From Chrysoperla carnea (Eukaryota; Arthropoda; Insecta; Neuroptera; Chrysopidae), in NCBI RefSeq assembly GCF_905475395.1, contig NC_058340.1, positions 67,682,181 through 67,746,180 on the forward strand: a stretch of 64,000 nucleotides of DNA. The letters run 5' to 3'. Under the pieces are notes generated by a model, which was not told where the DNA came from, searched no databases, and saw only the letters and a program-made list of their open reading frames with translations. Made by a program: the position numbers and the translations under genes. Shown piece by piece: positions 12,001 through 24,259 of this stretch. Each line of letters starts with the position of its first letter. Within the stretch, counting starts at the first letter, position 1.

Positions 12001-15000
12001 TTATTTACATGACGTCAAAAAACAAACGATTGAGTCATCAAAACTGTCTATACATGGTATTTCACCAATTATCTCAGTCAATTGTTTGTTTTCACTTGTT
12101 AAAATTTTAAATACCTTGGATCGCCTGGCAATTTATTTTCAATTTCATTTGGAGTTAATTTAAGCCATACTGTTCCACCATCGGAAACATAATATAATTC
12201 ATTAAAAATGGCACTTTTATACCATTCTGGTAATTCACTATAAAAAAAATTTAGATAATTATATTACCACTTATTTTCTTCCCATCCTATACAATTAGGT
12301 ACTTACAGATCATCTAATACTGAACTTTGCCACTTAAATATTTCTTGTGCCCAGTTTTTATAATTTAATAATGCGTAATTTGAAATCTCTTTAGGACAAT
12401 CCCAAAAATTCGTATAATATTTATCATACAACTGTGATAACATTGACCCAAAATATACTTCAGGCAAATGCCAAACCAATGACATTTCGATATCTTGTTT
12501 AGTTTTAGGTGAAACGTGTGTTTGACATGCAATACCGATTCCAACATCCTCAAAATCACTTGTATAATCTTTTTGCATGCAATCCGTTTTTGTAAATTGT
12601 CCGTTTTTTGATAAGTCTAACCAGACATTTTCACCCGTACCAGATGGATTAAAATTTTTACATTTTGTAATATTTATATTTTCAGATTTTTTCGCAGCTA
12701 ATGCGTAAGTGCATTCCATATTGTGGATTTCATGTTTTAGGGTTAATCCATCTATCTCGCTGGTGTCAAACGAAGATGTAGTGCATTCTCCTGCAATTTT
12801 TTTTTTTGAATTTATAAAATATTCGGAATTTCGAAATGTATTGACAGTTTGAGTATGATTTATGGACCGAAATATGTTATACAAGGTGAACCAATCAAAA
12901 AAGTTTCGAGTTTGATGGGGGATATCATGTTCTGACATTAGATTGGACCTAGTTTTCTAGGTTGCTTTAATAGTCAATTTGATCTTAAATAGATAACACT
13001 TTTATTTAGAAAGTTGATCCACATAAAAAACTAACATTTTCTAAAGAAAAGAGGGAGATATTTAAAAGTGACGTCATTTTAGAATATCGCCATAGAGGTT
13101 ATCTTGAATGCTTAAAACTTCTTCGCTTTTTTATCAATTTTAATTTGTTATGGTATCAAGTCAATTATTACACAGAAAGAATTCGCATCTCCTGCGAGTT
13201 GCTCAGTTTATTTACGTATTTCCTGCGAGACAAATATTTTATGAATGATGTTGTACATAAAGTACATACATTATAATTAATAAACGAAGGTCGAAAACAT
13301 TTATTTATTATCGGCATTTCTTCAAACTGACTAATTAATAAATGCCAGAGAGCCAATATGAAATAATAACTAATTATTATATATCATTAGTCAATTATTT
13401 TATGTAATATAATAAGAATGTATTTCTATCGAAGGTTATTTCACAGTACGTTATAAAAATTTAGTCTTGGCTTTCTTTAATATATAGTGTGATCATCGAA
13501 GGAGACAAGAAAACCAAAACAAATTTTTAAATTTTACAGCAGTTATTCAGTATCAAGCTATTCATGGGCGTACACAATTTTTTACTCAAGAGGGACAAAA
13601 CAATTTTTCACCTAAAAGCAGTAAACCAGAAATTTTCGGTCTAGAACTTGGCCTCTAACCAGCCCCCCCCCCCCACATAAGCACCTGAATCGATTTTTAA
13701 AACCCCCCTCTCCCCAAAATGCTTACGTAATTAATTAATTACCCCTAGGGACCCATTTTTGGTACTCCTCTTTTGTATTATTATTATCATTATTATTATT
13801 AGTCAAAAAATATCTATGATAAGTCCACGCCCAAGTGGAGGAGAAGCTTCCCCGGACTTGAGCCACACCTCGAGATGCTCCTGGTGCTGTTAAATCTTTA
13901 ATATTACCAATCTAAATCAAGAAATGATAGAATGTGTAAAATTTAAATAAATAAAATGAACATACCAGAATCATGAATATTTTCTACGCCATTCTTAAAT
14001 GTAAAGCTAATCGTCACTATTCTGTCTTCATCACAAGTATTTTCAACTGTCCATACAAATACGGCACATGGTAAGGAACTATCCTAAAATACAAACATCA
14101 ATAAATTAGTAAAATTATGGATAATTTTTAGAATAATATTGGTAAGGAGATTATTTTATGTTAATTTAAATTAAAAATTAATATATGGATTCACAAAAGA
14201 AGAATGAATAAAAGTCATGAATTTTATTGGTCAATTAATCATTATACTGGGTGCTCAGAATAATTGCAATCGAAAATACAATGATTACTTTAATTATAGT
14301 ATAATAAAATTATATATCTGCAAATTATGGTTAATATGTAGGGGATATTCTCAGGACACTTCACTTAAGTTTCCCTTTTATGTTTAAAAAAATGCCACCA
14401 TTTTGATTATTAATAGAAGTCAATTATCTCGGCAAATATTAATTTTACAGTTCTTAGCGCCTTTCTACTATCATTTAGATGTAAGAAAATTAGAATCCTC
14501 AAGACATACTGGCTGCGTTTTACCTATAGAGCCCTTTTTAGGTCACTTTCAGACGTCTTGTAAGGCAAAGAAAATTAGAATCCTTAAGGCTATGCTGGCT
14601 GCGTTTTTCCTTTAGAGCCCTTTTGAGCTCACTTTCAGACATCTTGTAAGGCAAAATTGCTTACTCTAATTACTCACAAACATTCACGAGAGCTCTCATC
14701 AGCAATACATAGCCAACTGGAAAATAAATGAATAGCCGAAATTTCGTGCGTCGATGATAACTGGGAGTTCACGAGCGCTGTGTCAAAAGCGCTGAGGCAA
14801 AACGTAACCAATAAAATTCGTTTATAATTACATAAAAAGGAAATGTAAAACCAGCTAAATTAAGTGATTGTGAACATTAATAAAAAGCAAATGAAATAAG
14901 CGTTATGAGTGTGAACATTGATGCATGATTATGAGTACAAAACCCTATCTCGAATTCGTCTTTAGCGCCTATATAATTTAGTGCGAAACAAAATATAATA

Positions 15001-16863
15001 ATTTAAATAATAGGAAGAGAGCGCTGTTGTTATGTTGACCCTCAGAGCTAATAATAAAACAATAAACTAGTCTCGTTGTAACAGTGTAGGATATTTTTCG
15101 TTTTTGAGCTATCGTGTTGAAAGACAGACGGACAGACAATCGAAAATGGACTAATTAGGTGATTTTATGAACACCTATACCAAAATTTTGTTCGTAGCGT
15201 CAATAAGAGTTTTTAAGCGTTACAAACTTGGGACTAAACTTAGTATACTTTGATATATTGCGTATAAACATGGTATAAATATGTCTCATCTGGTTATCAG
15301 AAGAGTGAAGGTCCATCTTATACCGTCCCCTGTACTATATTAAATTGTCGAGCTTATCAACACATAAGCTTATTAAGTAATCTTATCTTTATATTATTTG
15401 TAATTAGCTCAAAAAAATGATAATAGAATTATAAAGTCGCAAATTAGTGATATTTGTTAATTATAATGATCTAAAGGAAAATTTTGTAAAATAATGACAA
15501 ATACTTCGCTTGTTAGTTTAAAAAAAAGCAATTTGAAAAACAATGCCATAAAATGCACTCCTAGCTTTTAAATTTTTGTTTTACATTACTTTATAATTTT
15601 TTGGGATAACAGGTGAAATTTGGTGGCATAACAATTTAATTCCATACTCTGTTAAATTGTATTCAGTCCACGCACGTGGATACAATCCTACATAGTTACA
15701 TTTGGATCCATCAATTAATGATTTCCAAGATTGTAGAACGTTTTTTGGTGCTCTAAAAATATAATAGGGTATTATCGTTAGTCAAAAATAAATCATGAAA
15801 TTTGAAAAAAGTTAAAATTTATGTAAAATATATTTAAATATTCTGATTTCGAGTCATAAAAGCACATTTTTCTTTTAAAATATTAAAATTAAAAACGTAA
15901 TTTTTAAACTTTATATCACGTGACCTAAAACGCGGGTAAGCCTTGCTGTGATGTCATAGCGGTATGAGTCATAGACTATCAATTAGTTCAGTGTACATAG
16001 CTGGGTATAATATATACATAGATAAGTATTTATATTTATATTATAATCAGATGTCTATGAATATATCTGTCAAACTTATTTGTGTTATTTCGTATAGTGA
16101 TACCCATATACGTCATCAAATTGGATGCCCGCGTTTTTGACAGTTTAAAAAAGGTTTAAAATTTAAGTTTTTGGCACAAAAGCGTGTGTATTTTTCCGAA
16201 ATAAATTGTTGATAGATTTTTGTTAGCAAAATTAACATTTTGAAGTACTTTTTCAAAAATGGTGGAATACCCTATTTTAAGCACCCTTTTACTTATCAAT
16301 ATCAAAAACAATACTTCAAAATCAAAATTACTTACTCATAGGTCGATAACAGACTTTGAAAAATTGTTTTCTTATCCGCATCTTTTATGGTAACGATAAA
16401 TTGATCCGCGTAGACAGTGTTATATTCATAAATTCCAGGTTTTAATTGGAATCGACAGAATTCACCACGATATCCACGACCAATGGATCCACTTCCTAAT
16501 CCACCAATAGGTACACCTAAACAAATATTACGAATTACTAATAATTTTAAGCATATTAAACATTTGGAAATTACCATAAATTTGTTTTCCATTTTCAGTA
16601 TACAAAAAATCCATTATCGGTTTTCTACCTTTTCGATATAATTTCCAATAATAGTATAAATACCTACAAGTAAAAAAAAATTAAGAACTCCATTCCATTC
16701 AAAAAATTGTATTAATAAAGCAAAAAAATAATTACCTAAAAATTACCGGTAATATTGACCATAATTGGTGCCATTTGGGTTTAGCATTTTGCGATCGTTT
16801 TTCTGGATATGTGTGACTTAAACTCACTTTAAAACCATAAAATGGAATTTTCATAAATTCCAT
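9072..16863 (-). CDS. GBA2: Non-lysosomal glucosylceramidase (GBA2 orthologue)
   Basis: This is a glycoside hydrolase family 116 enzyme that cleaves glucosylceramide to glucose and ceramide at ER/plasma-membrane-associated sites. Twelve exons on -: 16736-16863, 16575-16663, 16336-16516, 15590-15752, 13966-14083, 12307-12790, 12115-12237, 11041-11285, 10715-10969, 10056-10309, 9331-9522 and 9072-9269. All are joined by GT-AG introns and the phases agree, giving 809 aa. The N-terminal GBA2 domain includes [20 protein letters not shown]. The catalytic domain has [20 protein letters not shown], where Glu439 matches the human nucleophile Glu527. In PDQTYDLW, Asp590 matches the acid/base Asp677. 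The end keeps [12 protein letters not shown]. It is shorter than human GBA2 (927 aa), lacking the long N-terminal leader and the C-terminal tail. The start ATG at 16863 opens a block matching the conserved N-terminus ([12 protein letters not shown]). Introns carry repeats, including a repeat A copy and a TA-flanked MITE half. Confidence 0.95.
10393..10669 (+). mobile_element. TA-flanked MITE family, half copy in GBA2 intron 9
   Basis: It starts TA|GGGAATATTCATG and matches the first ~275 bp of the element at 17473-18044 nearly base for base (for example CAGTGAGGGCATTTAAAAA and CGGACGTGACATCAAAGTAC). The second half is absent. It is non-coding. Confidence 0.8.
11495..12103 (+). repeat. Dispersed repeat A in GBA2 intron 7
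   Basis: A full-length copy lies antisense to GBA2, from ATACCATGTATATGAAATAA to GTTTTCACTTGTT. The GTCC/GTCT microsatellite is expanded and rearranged (TCTGTCTGTCTGTCGTCCGTCC). An internal insertion near 11995-12035 distinguishes it from the 49962 copy. It ends about 10 bp from the exon 7 donor at 12114. Confidence 0.8.
14483..14655. repeat. Two-copy tandem repeat (~86 bp) in GBA2 intron 4
   Basis: AAGAAAATTAGAATCCT starts at about 14483 and again near 14569. Each is followed by CTGGCTGCGTTTT, AGAGCCCTTTT, CACTTTCAGAC and TCTTGTAAGGCAA. The two units differ at a handful of bases. A 70-codon open frame across it reflects the duplication and is not considered a gene. Confidence 0.75.
15090..15281 (-). 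repeat. Dispersed repeat A, partial inverted copy
   Basis: The reverse complement reads ATACCATGTTT, TATACTAAGTTTAGTCCCAAG, CACCTAATTAGTCCATTTTCG, GTCTGTCCGTCTGTC and ends in CTCAAAAACGAAAAA. That is the first ~190 bp of repeat A. The downstream two thirds are missing. It sits in GBA2 intron 4. Confidence 0.75.
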
Positions 16864-17472
16864 AGTCTTTCAATTTATTATTAAAATTATTTTAAACATA
16901 AATTATTATAAATGTTGTTTACATTGACCCTTCTAGGTTAGTTTCCATTATTCGTATGTTCAAATTCAAGTGTACACATTATTACAGCCAGAGAACATAA
17001 TCGGTAAAATACAGCAAAACCTCTTGAAAGCAGTTTAGAATTTAGATAAAAACAATTTTATTTTTCCCAATTATTATAATTAATATGTTAGTATGGAATA
17101 AGTAATTCTATTAATTATTTTTTAATAAAGTCATACAAATAGTTTATAAATTACGAATTTTTAATTAGGTTATAACTTTTAACAAAGAAATATAGTACAG
17201 TTGCTTTATTGTAAAAAATTACAATTTCGGTCTCATGGAAATTCAAATGTAATTTAACAGCGGTTGACATTTAGCTTGTATGATTAATTATGAATCATTG
17301 TTTTTCAAAAATTTTTCGAGAGTGTGTTGCAAGGTTGTCATCTCTCTAGATTTGTTCGGGAAGGATTCAGAATAAAAAAATATTTCATTTATTTAATTTC
17401 TGTGACGTTCCAATTATTGTGCTCAAAACATGTAAAGGCTGCATTCAGGCTAACCCAATGCCTTTCAGAATA

Positions 17473-18044
17473 GGGAATATTCATGAAATTTAAATTTGGT
17501 TCAAATATTTTTCTTCCTTAACTTTAATGACTGGACATTTCAACTAAACCATTATTTTAGTAATATATATCTTTTTAATTACTTAAAATTAATTAATAAA
17601 AGTACAAATTCAGTGAGGGCATTTAAAAATTTCTAAAACGGAAATTCAAATTTTTATACGGACGTGACATCAAAGTACGTGCTTGTCAAATTTGTTGACA
17701 TACTGTATGATATTAATTACTTACATTTTATATGGTATTTCATTAAATTATACTATTCTACGGTTTTTTATTAGAAAACTTAATAATAACGAGTGTAAAT
17801 TCTGTGTTGTAAATTCATATTTTTAAAGTGTAAATTATACATTGAACTGTCAAAAAGTGACAGATCACGTACTTATACGTCATCAACAGAGAGCGCCAAA
17901 AAACTGCGTTTAAATATCTCAAAATTATACTGTATTTTAAATATTTTTTTACACTTAAATACAGCATTTTTAAGCAGTATTTATACTTTTTACTTTGTTA
18001 TAACGGTGTAAACAATGAATTAAAAATATTAAAAAAATATTATC
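17473..18044 (+). mobile_element. TA-flanked non-autonomous DNA transposon, full-length copy
   Basis: The element is 572 bp and begins GGGAATATTCATG after TA (17471-17472). Its interior matches, in reverse orientation, the element at 21997-22577 (for example ACGTCATCAACAGAGAGCGCC and GTTATAACGGTGTAAACAATG). The right terminus is more degenerate (TATTATC then TA). No frame of transposase length is present. TA flanks suggest Tc1/mariner-type mobilisation; this is inference. Confidence 0.8.
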
Positions 18045-18356
18045 TATTCGATAAGGGTGCATTCAGATTAACTAAATTAGCGTGTGATTAATTCGTAGCC
18101 ATAATAGTTTGTAACTAGAATGAAATAACTCAAAAAAGGATTTTTTTGAGATTTACTCGAATTCTCAACTTCTTTGACACTTGAACAAGTATTTTCGAAA
18201 ATATGAACAAAAAGGAGCAATTTTTTGTCATTCAATCAAAAGTTTATAAGCCACATGAGATACAGATTTTCTTCTAAAATAGATTTAAGTACCCGCACTA
18301 AATTGGTTGTTGAATCATAAATTCAACAAAGAAAAATTCAACGAAGCTAAAAAACA

Positions 18357-18545
18357 TTAATTAAAGAGAATTGAAAAAAATACACTCGAACCAGGACTCG
18401 AACCCGAACTTCTTGGATTCTTGTCAAGCGCCCTACCAATTAAGCTATTCGTGTCTAGAACTCGAATAGCCTAATTGGTACGGCGTTTGACATGAATCCA
18501 AGAAGTCCGGGTTCGAGTGTATTTTTTTCAATTCTCTTTAATTAA
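18357..18545. repeat. Palindromic element of two head-to-head tRNA-like halves
   Basis: The outer 34-36 bp of each side are perfect inverted copies (TTAATTAAAGAGAATTG... ending ACTCGAA). Inside each arm is a tRNA-like sequence with Pol III boxes. On - the A box is TAGCTTAATTGG and the B box GGTTCGAGTCC. On + the A box is TAGCCTAATTGG and a B-box-like stretch is GGTTCGAGTGT. Both share the segment GAATCCAAGAAGT where an anticodon arm would be. The + copy is missing part of its T-arm/acceptor. The 3' end of a clean cloverleaf is not preserved, so this is a tRNA-derived repeat rather than a tRNA gene. Confidence 0.75.
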
Positions 18546-19130
18546 AATTACTAGACAAGATATTTGTCAATATTTAGTTTACGCCTGTATGTAGCATATT
18601 ACATCAAAAATAATCGAATAGACCATTATGTCAATATCGTATGCATATTTATAAGTAAATAACAACAATTAGCAATAATACTAAAAAACATTTGTACGAT
18701 TTTTGTCATTTTATACACGCACTTTTAATAAAAAAAACAGGTGTTAATTAAAAAAAAATGTTAAGCATACATACCTAAGACCTGTTACCTCATTCCAAAA
18801 TTTTCCAACAATTTATGTTATTGTAACAAAAATTTATAAAACACAAAAATAATAATTTATTTTTATATAGCTATTATTAAAATAATTTGCTGATAAAAAT
18901 CGCAAACACATTCATACAAAGTAAACACAATATCGAGTTCATATCACAGATAGAGGAGTATAAATAAAAAGTTTATATAAGCTTAAAAAATTAAATTTAA
19001 AAAATAATAAACATATTTTTGAAGCGTATAATAAAAAAAATGAATAAATCTTTCTTTAAATTTTAAAATTTAATTGATTTTTAAAACAATTTATGTTATC
19101 GATTATATACTTACAAATTCTTTGAATATA

Positions 19131-19827
19131 CAGTGTGTCCCCGGATAGAGGTAACTATACTTGTAAATTTTCTTATTTTGCATTTTAAGAAAAAAAGTCA
19201 TTCTTTATAAGAAGTAATGTATAGGGTAGCCAAAAATTTGGTATCACTATTTTTTTGGGTAAACTACCCTTTGTTTTTAAAAGTTGACAAAATGTTACTA
19301 AAAAAAGTTACTCGAAATTAACAATTATGACTCTATATAAAATATCAAGAAGATCTTTCTAACTTTGACAATTCCATTCTTTTGAATGTTTATCCGAGAA
19401 AATAAATTTTCTTTTTAATTTTCTAAACTAGTCCTCAAAAAATTACCTGCTCGGATAGTACATGTTAATTGATTTATTATTATTTTATTTCTTACGTTTT
19501 TTTATAATTAGAGCTTTTGTTCAAATAAAAAATGATGCTATAATTAAAGTACACGGATGTTCTTGATATTTTTTATAGAGTCATAATTTTTAATTGCGAG
19601 TAACTTTTTTTAGTAACATTTCGCCAACTTATAAAAAAGAAGGGTAGTTTACCAAAAATAAAAATAATGATACCAAATTTTTGGCCCTGTACATTATTAA
19701 GAAGTTTTAAATGTACCTACATATACTTTTCAGAATAAGCAAAACTTCTTATAAAGAATGACTTCTTTCTTAAAATGCAAAATAAGGAAATTTACAAGTA
19801 TAGTTACCTCTATCCGGGGACACACTG
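19131..19827. mobile_element. Tc1/mariner-like foldback element
   Basis: The element is 697 bp and begins CAGTGTGTCCCCGGATAGAG and ends with its exact inverse. TA lies on both sides (19129-19130, 19828-19829). The arms stay inverted-complementary for roughly 230 bp, including GGTAACTATACTTGTAAATTT at the ends and TTACTAAAAAAAGTTACTCG further in. Most of the element would therefore fold into one hairpin. No transposase remains; a short open frame at 19775 runs off the end of the right arm and is not a gene. Confidence 0.85.
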
Positions 19828-19975
19828 TATGTTATATGATATCATAAAATCATATTTAACAAAAACAACCACTTATTTTACAAAAGCTTGCCATTTCCAT
19901 TTTATAAATTATAAGAGCTCTGTAGGTAATCTCCTGATTGGAATTTATCACACGCTTAATGGAATCGAAACTTAC

Positions 19976-20162
19976 CCCCAATATATAAAAAAGGACAACA
20001 GTCAAAAATGTCAATGTTATGATGTTTAGTAAAATCTTCGCCAAAAAATAAGATAGGCGCCTGTTTTTCAACTACCGTATTGTTACTTGGTTGAATCAAC
20101 TTTCTTTTTGTTCCCTTTCTTTTAACTCGTAGTGTCTGCTTGTCCGGCGAAAAATTTGGCAT
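19976..20162 (-). CDS. Possible orphan first exon, unrecognised
   Basis: An ATG at 20162 opens 62 codons with mixed, non-AT-driven composition: a basic stretch (RVKRKGTKRK), then APILFFGEDF and DIFDCCPFLYIGG. It meets a strong donor (GGG then GTAAGT) at 19975-19974. It lies 3.1 kb upstream of the GBA2 start on the same strand, but I found no downstream exon that continues it. Splicing into GBA2 exon 1 at the nearest AG would put GBA2 out of frame. It could be a real first exon of an unseen gene, a relic or chance. Confidence 0.25.
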
Positions 20163-21996
20163 CGATTTTTAACCCTTTTTTCGTGATCCAATCGAGCTGA
20201 AACTTTGCAAGAAAACTCGTGGCAACGATGAAATCTTTGTATTTTTTCGAAATTTTAACGATAAGAAAGGGAGTATAATATAGACTCGGTTTTTATTATA
20301 AATATTATCAAAGATATTAATAAATGAGAACTCTAGGATATTTCGAAATAAATTTCGAATTTTGCTCCAATTTTCTAGATCAATTTTTTGTATTTTATAA
20401 ATAAGTATTTCGACTACCAAGTAGTCATCATCAGTATGAATTAGCTAATCGTAATTTCTCTTACTGTGTATGTAACTCGTTGCTAATTTGGTGGCGGCTT
20501 GCAGTCCGAATAATTGTGGGGTTTCCAGATTTTTCCTCCGAAACTTTATAGAACATTGTGCATAACTACAGCTGAGCCATTTGACTGTGTTCGGGTGAAA
20601 CCCACTGGAATACAATTGAAAATCGTGATGGGACTCTTGAGAGGATACTATCGTTTGAACTACTACTTTCTTTTCTCATAACTTGGGAATTTCGAATGAT
20701 CCCATTTGTAGGGAAAATGTGTTAAGGGCGATAAATATCTCATATATTATTTTCATTTGCAGAAACTTGTAGGGATTCAGGTTCGAAACCTTGGACCTAC
20801 CAATCCTAGGAACAATTTCGGTGGTGAAGCTGGAAGCTTTCATAAAATACCATCTGCATCTTCTTAAAATACCACTTCTTAACAGAATACGTTTCGTTTT
20901 TAAGTATTGTGTTTTCAAAGACAGCTAAGAGAACCATGTGGGCTAGGTGCTATAGACTCCTTTGAAGTATTCCTTTTATTAGTTATTTATGGAAACCCCA
21001 TTATTTTTTTGTATAGGATAAATCATATGATTTAACAATGGAGGGTAGAGGTAAGAAGGACCATCTTTAATAGGGATCAAAGTAAAAAAATGTTCAGCTG
21101 AAAACATCAAGTTTTAAAATTAACCAGAATGACGCTTGCAAAAGGTATTTGACGTGGGCTTCTCTATCAACTTGTTTAAAACGATTTTATTACTTTGAGC
21201 ACTTCTTTTAAAACTTCTTTTGCTACAACAACGCCAACCTTATTTGCTGCTTTTCGATGGACACTTTTTGATACAGTAAAATAATTCTCCTAATCTCTAC
21301 CTTCCATAGATTTAACGAAATAAAAAACAAAAGAAAAACATAATTTTATATTTTATATTCAAAAATTGACAATATAACATTTGCTTACACCAGTAAATAT
21401 GTCCCATTTTTTTCGGCATTAAAAACTAAATGAAAAACAAATTGAACATACACAATTTTACAGAATACACATTTTTTCCACTTTCTTGCGTCGCTAATAT
21501 TATGAATACAATTTTTTTTTTACATACATAATAATTAAATAAAAAATAATAGAAAAAGACTTGAATAAATTCTGTAATGCCATATTATATAATGAAATAT
21601 TTAAATAAAACCAGAATTAAGGCACCAGGGTTTTTTTATTTATAGAAAATAATACATGGAAAAAATGGTATATATATAAAATTTACTTTTTCATTAAAAT
21701 ATTGGCTCCACCATCGGTAGTTATATGAGATGAACTGATTTTTTAGTTTTTTTTTAATCTATAAACAAAATTAAAGAAAAAAAATCAAATTAAATTTTCA
21801 ATAATTCAATCATCATAAATTTAATACAATAATATTTTTGTGATTGTATCAATTATCGATATCATTCAAAATATTTATGTATTCTGAATGGCAGTATTAA
21901 TTGATTCGATTATTTTACCCCAAGAAAATTTTCTTACATTATATTAAAAATCGAAATAATGTAAATAAATTAGATGGGGATAATTTTGTTAGAATA

Positions 21997-22577
21997 GGGA
22001 ATATTCATGTATTTTTTTTTATATTTTTAATTCATTGTTTACACCGTTATAACAAAGTAAAAAATATAAATACTGCTTAAAAATGCTGTATTTAAGTGTA
22101 CAAAAATATTTAAAATACATTATAATTTTGAGATATTTAAACGCAGTTTTTTGGCGCTCTCTGTTGATGACGTATAAATACGTGATCTGTCAATTGGTGA
22201 CAGTTCAATGTATAATTTACACTTTAAAAAAATTAATTTATAACAAAAAATTTACACTCGTTATCATTAAATTTTCTAATAAAAAGTCGTAGAATAATAG
22301 AAATTAATGTAATATTATACCAAATGTAAGTAATTAATGCCATTCAGTATTTCAACAAATTTGACAAGTCCGTACTATGATGTCACGTCCATATAAAAAT
22401 TTGAATGTCCGTTTTAGAAATTTTTAAATGCCCTCACTGAATTTGTACTTTTATTAATTAATTTTAAGTAATGTAAAAGATATTAATTACTAAAATAATG
22501 GTTTAGTTGAAATGTCTAGTCATTAAAGTTACGGAAGAAAAATATTTGAACCAAATTTAAATTTCATGAATATTTCC
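21997..22577 (-). mobile_element. TA-flanked non-autonomous DNA transposon, inverted full-length copy
   Basis: The element is 581 bp, with ends GGGAATATTCATG and CATGAATATTTCC (imperfect inverted repeats) and TA at 21995-21996 and 22578-22579. It is the same family as 17473-18044 in opposite orientation and is similar along its whole length. The short open frame at 22083 inside it is not considered coding. Confidence 0.85.
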
Positions 22578-24259
22578 TATTTTCACACCACTTACGATTA
22601 AATTTTCGTTCAACACTAATCACTCACCAAAGTGGTCCCACAAGTATCAACTTGATTAAAGCCACACTGAAGTTTAAGTTATTTCTATCGGAGTGAGAAT
22701 GCGATATCTTACGAGAGAAAATCTAGTACTCTAAATAGTAGTTGTACTTGTGCAGTAAATCTGTAAATGCTACAACGAACTCTCATATCGCTCGTCTGTG
22801 TACACGATAATAACAGCAAATGGCCAGAGAACAGAAGTAACTGTACAACGTTGCCGCTTGTACTATTTACTTCTAGATTAATAGCCTAAATATTTATACC
22901 AGCTAACAGAAACGGTTAATGATTCTATAATTTCTTTCATTAATTTAGGTCTTTGAAACTGCCCCTCTGCAGCATTTTCGTGTACAACTATTTTTAGTCC
23001 CATGCCGTTAGAAATACCTGAACGATATTAAAAGATAGAATTTTGGGCCTAATATATTAAATTTGATTTTTGTATTTTTCCTTTATAGAATTAATGTATT
23101 AATCCGAAAATAACTCAGTTTTTAATAACGTTCCATCAATCATATTCCCTGATAATTTCCGATTTAGGCAGTTTATGTCCACATTGCTTACATTTCCGAA
23201 AAATCTCATGTTACTCACTTGGGGTGAAATAATGGAATTTTAAACGGTGTTCAAAACGAAAAAAAATTTGAATTAAGTAAACTTGTGTGACTAAATATTT
23301 TTTGGTTTAAAGTCGAATAGAAGAATTAAAAATACCGAAATATAATGAGTCTTTTAATGGGACTACTAGTTTCTCAAATCTGAAATCTTTTCAATCTCTC
23401 GTTTTTCAAACTCTTTTCGTTGCCAAATAACTTTCCGCTAAAATATTTTAAACTAAAATTGGCTCGTTCCGACTACGATTTAATGTAAAATCGAGCGATA
23501 TATAGCGAACAAATTCATTTTAAAAACTAAAACGCATTTTCCAAAGATAGATAGATAGATATGTCGGTTATAAAAATAAAGAAGCGAATATTTTTTTCCA
23601 AAATCAAAATAATAATCAAACTATAGCACATTTTGTTAAACATAAAACTATAAATCGTTATTTTTAAGCTTTTTTTTTTTATAATAGGTCTACGGCCAGG
23701 TGAATTATTTGAAAGACATTTCAGAACAGCTGGAAATTAAAGCTGCTGGTCAAGGTTCAAAACCACTTTTTCCTCTACAAAAATTTTTTATGTCCAGGAT
23801 TTCTTTTTCTAAGGGCCTGGAAAATTTTTAATTACACAGCCGCGCAATTGAAAAGTTTTCAGGGTCCCTTGAGAAATTCCTGGCTATAAATTTTTCAAAT
23901 AAGAAAAAGATCTAAAATTTCAAACTGTTTCGAAATAACAGTCAAATCCAAACGCCTGACGTTAGGCTTATAATTTTTATTTAATTTTTTTTGTATCAAA
24001 AGGCACTAAATATTTAAAATTTCAACTTCACAGTTCACTAGGTTGTTTGTACTTAGAGAAACTCATAAAGCCATGATTAATACTGATTGTGCCTCTATAT
24101 TCGTGTCGATTCCATTCCTATGTTTGTTTTTGTTCCGACTGATCTTAAGGAATTTAAATATTCCTAGCCGTGTATATATTTTGGTTTTTTTTTTTCATCA
24201 AAATACATATTTTTTTTTTAAATAAAATGATAAAAATAAAATAAAAATAATTACACTCT

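Larger units (their letters stand above)
16864..24259. other. Gene-free, transposon-rich stretch between GBA2 and kra
   Basis: No complete gene is supported. It contains two TA-flanked MITEs (17473-18044, 21997-22577), a tRNA-like palindrome (18357-18545), a Tc1/mariner-like foldback (19131-19827), a possible orphan exon (19976-20162) and a partial copy (about 20279-20460) of the palindromic element at 59231-59435. A ~90 bp segment near 21876-21965 recurs at 24535-24625 (GAATGGCAGTATTAATTGA, CCCCAAGAAAATTT). The rest is AT-rich with nothing recognised. Confidence 0.6.

Noticed and set aside
12365-12559. Alternate-frame open frame inside GBA2 exon 6
   Set aside because: It overlaps the conserved GBA2 reading frame and encodes nothing recognisable.
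13663-13676. Poly-C run in GBA2 intron 5
   Set aside because: A simple homopolymer, possibly length-uncertain in assembly; no feature is implied.
18382-18455. Functional tRNA gene on - within the palindrome
   Set aside because: The anticodon stem and acceptor have mismatches and there is a matching mirror copy, so it is better explained as a tRNA-derived repeat.
19775-20071. Overlapping open frames on both strands
   Set aside because: They run from the foldback arm into AT-rich flank; only the exon-like frame ending at 19976 was kept, at low confidence.
23551-23562. GATAGATAGATAGATA-type run
   Set aside because: A few units of a tetranucleotide microsatellite, too short to be informative.
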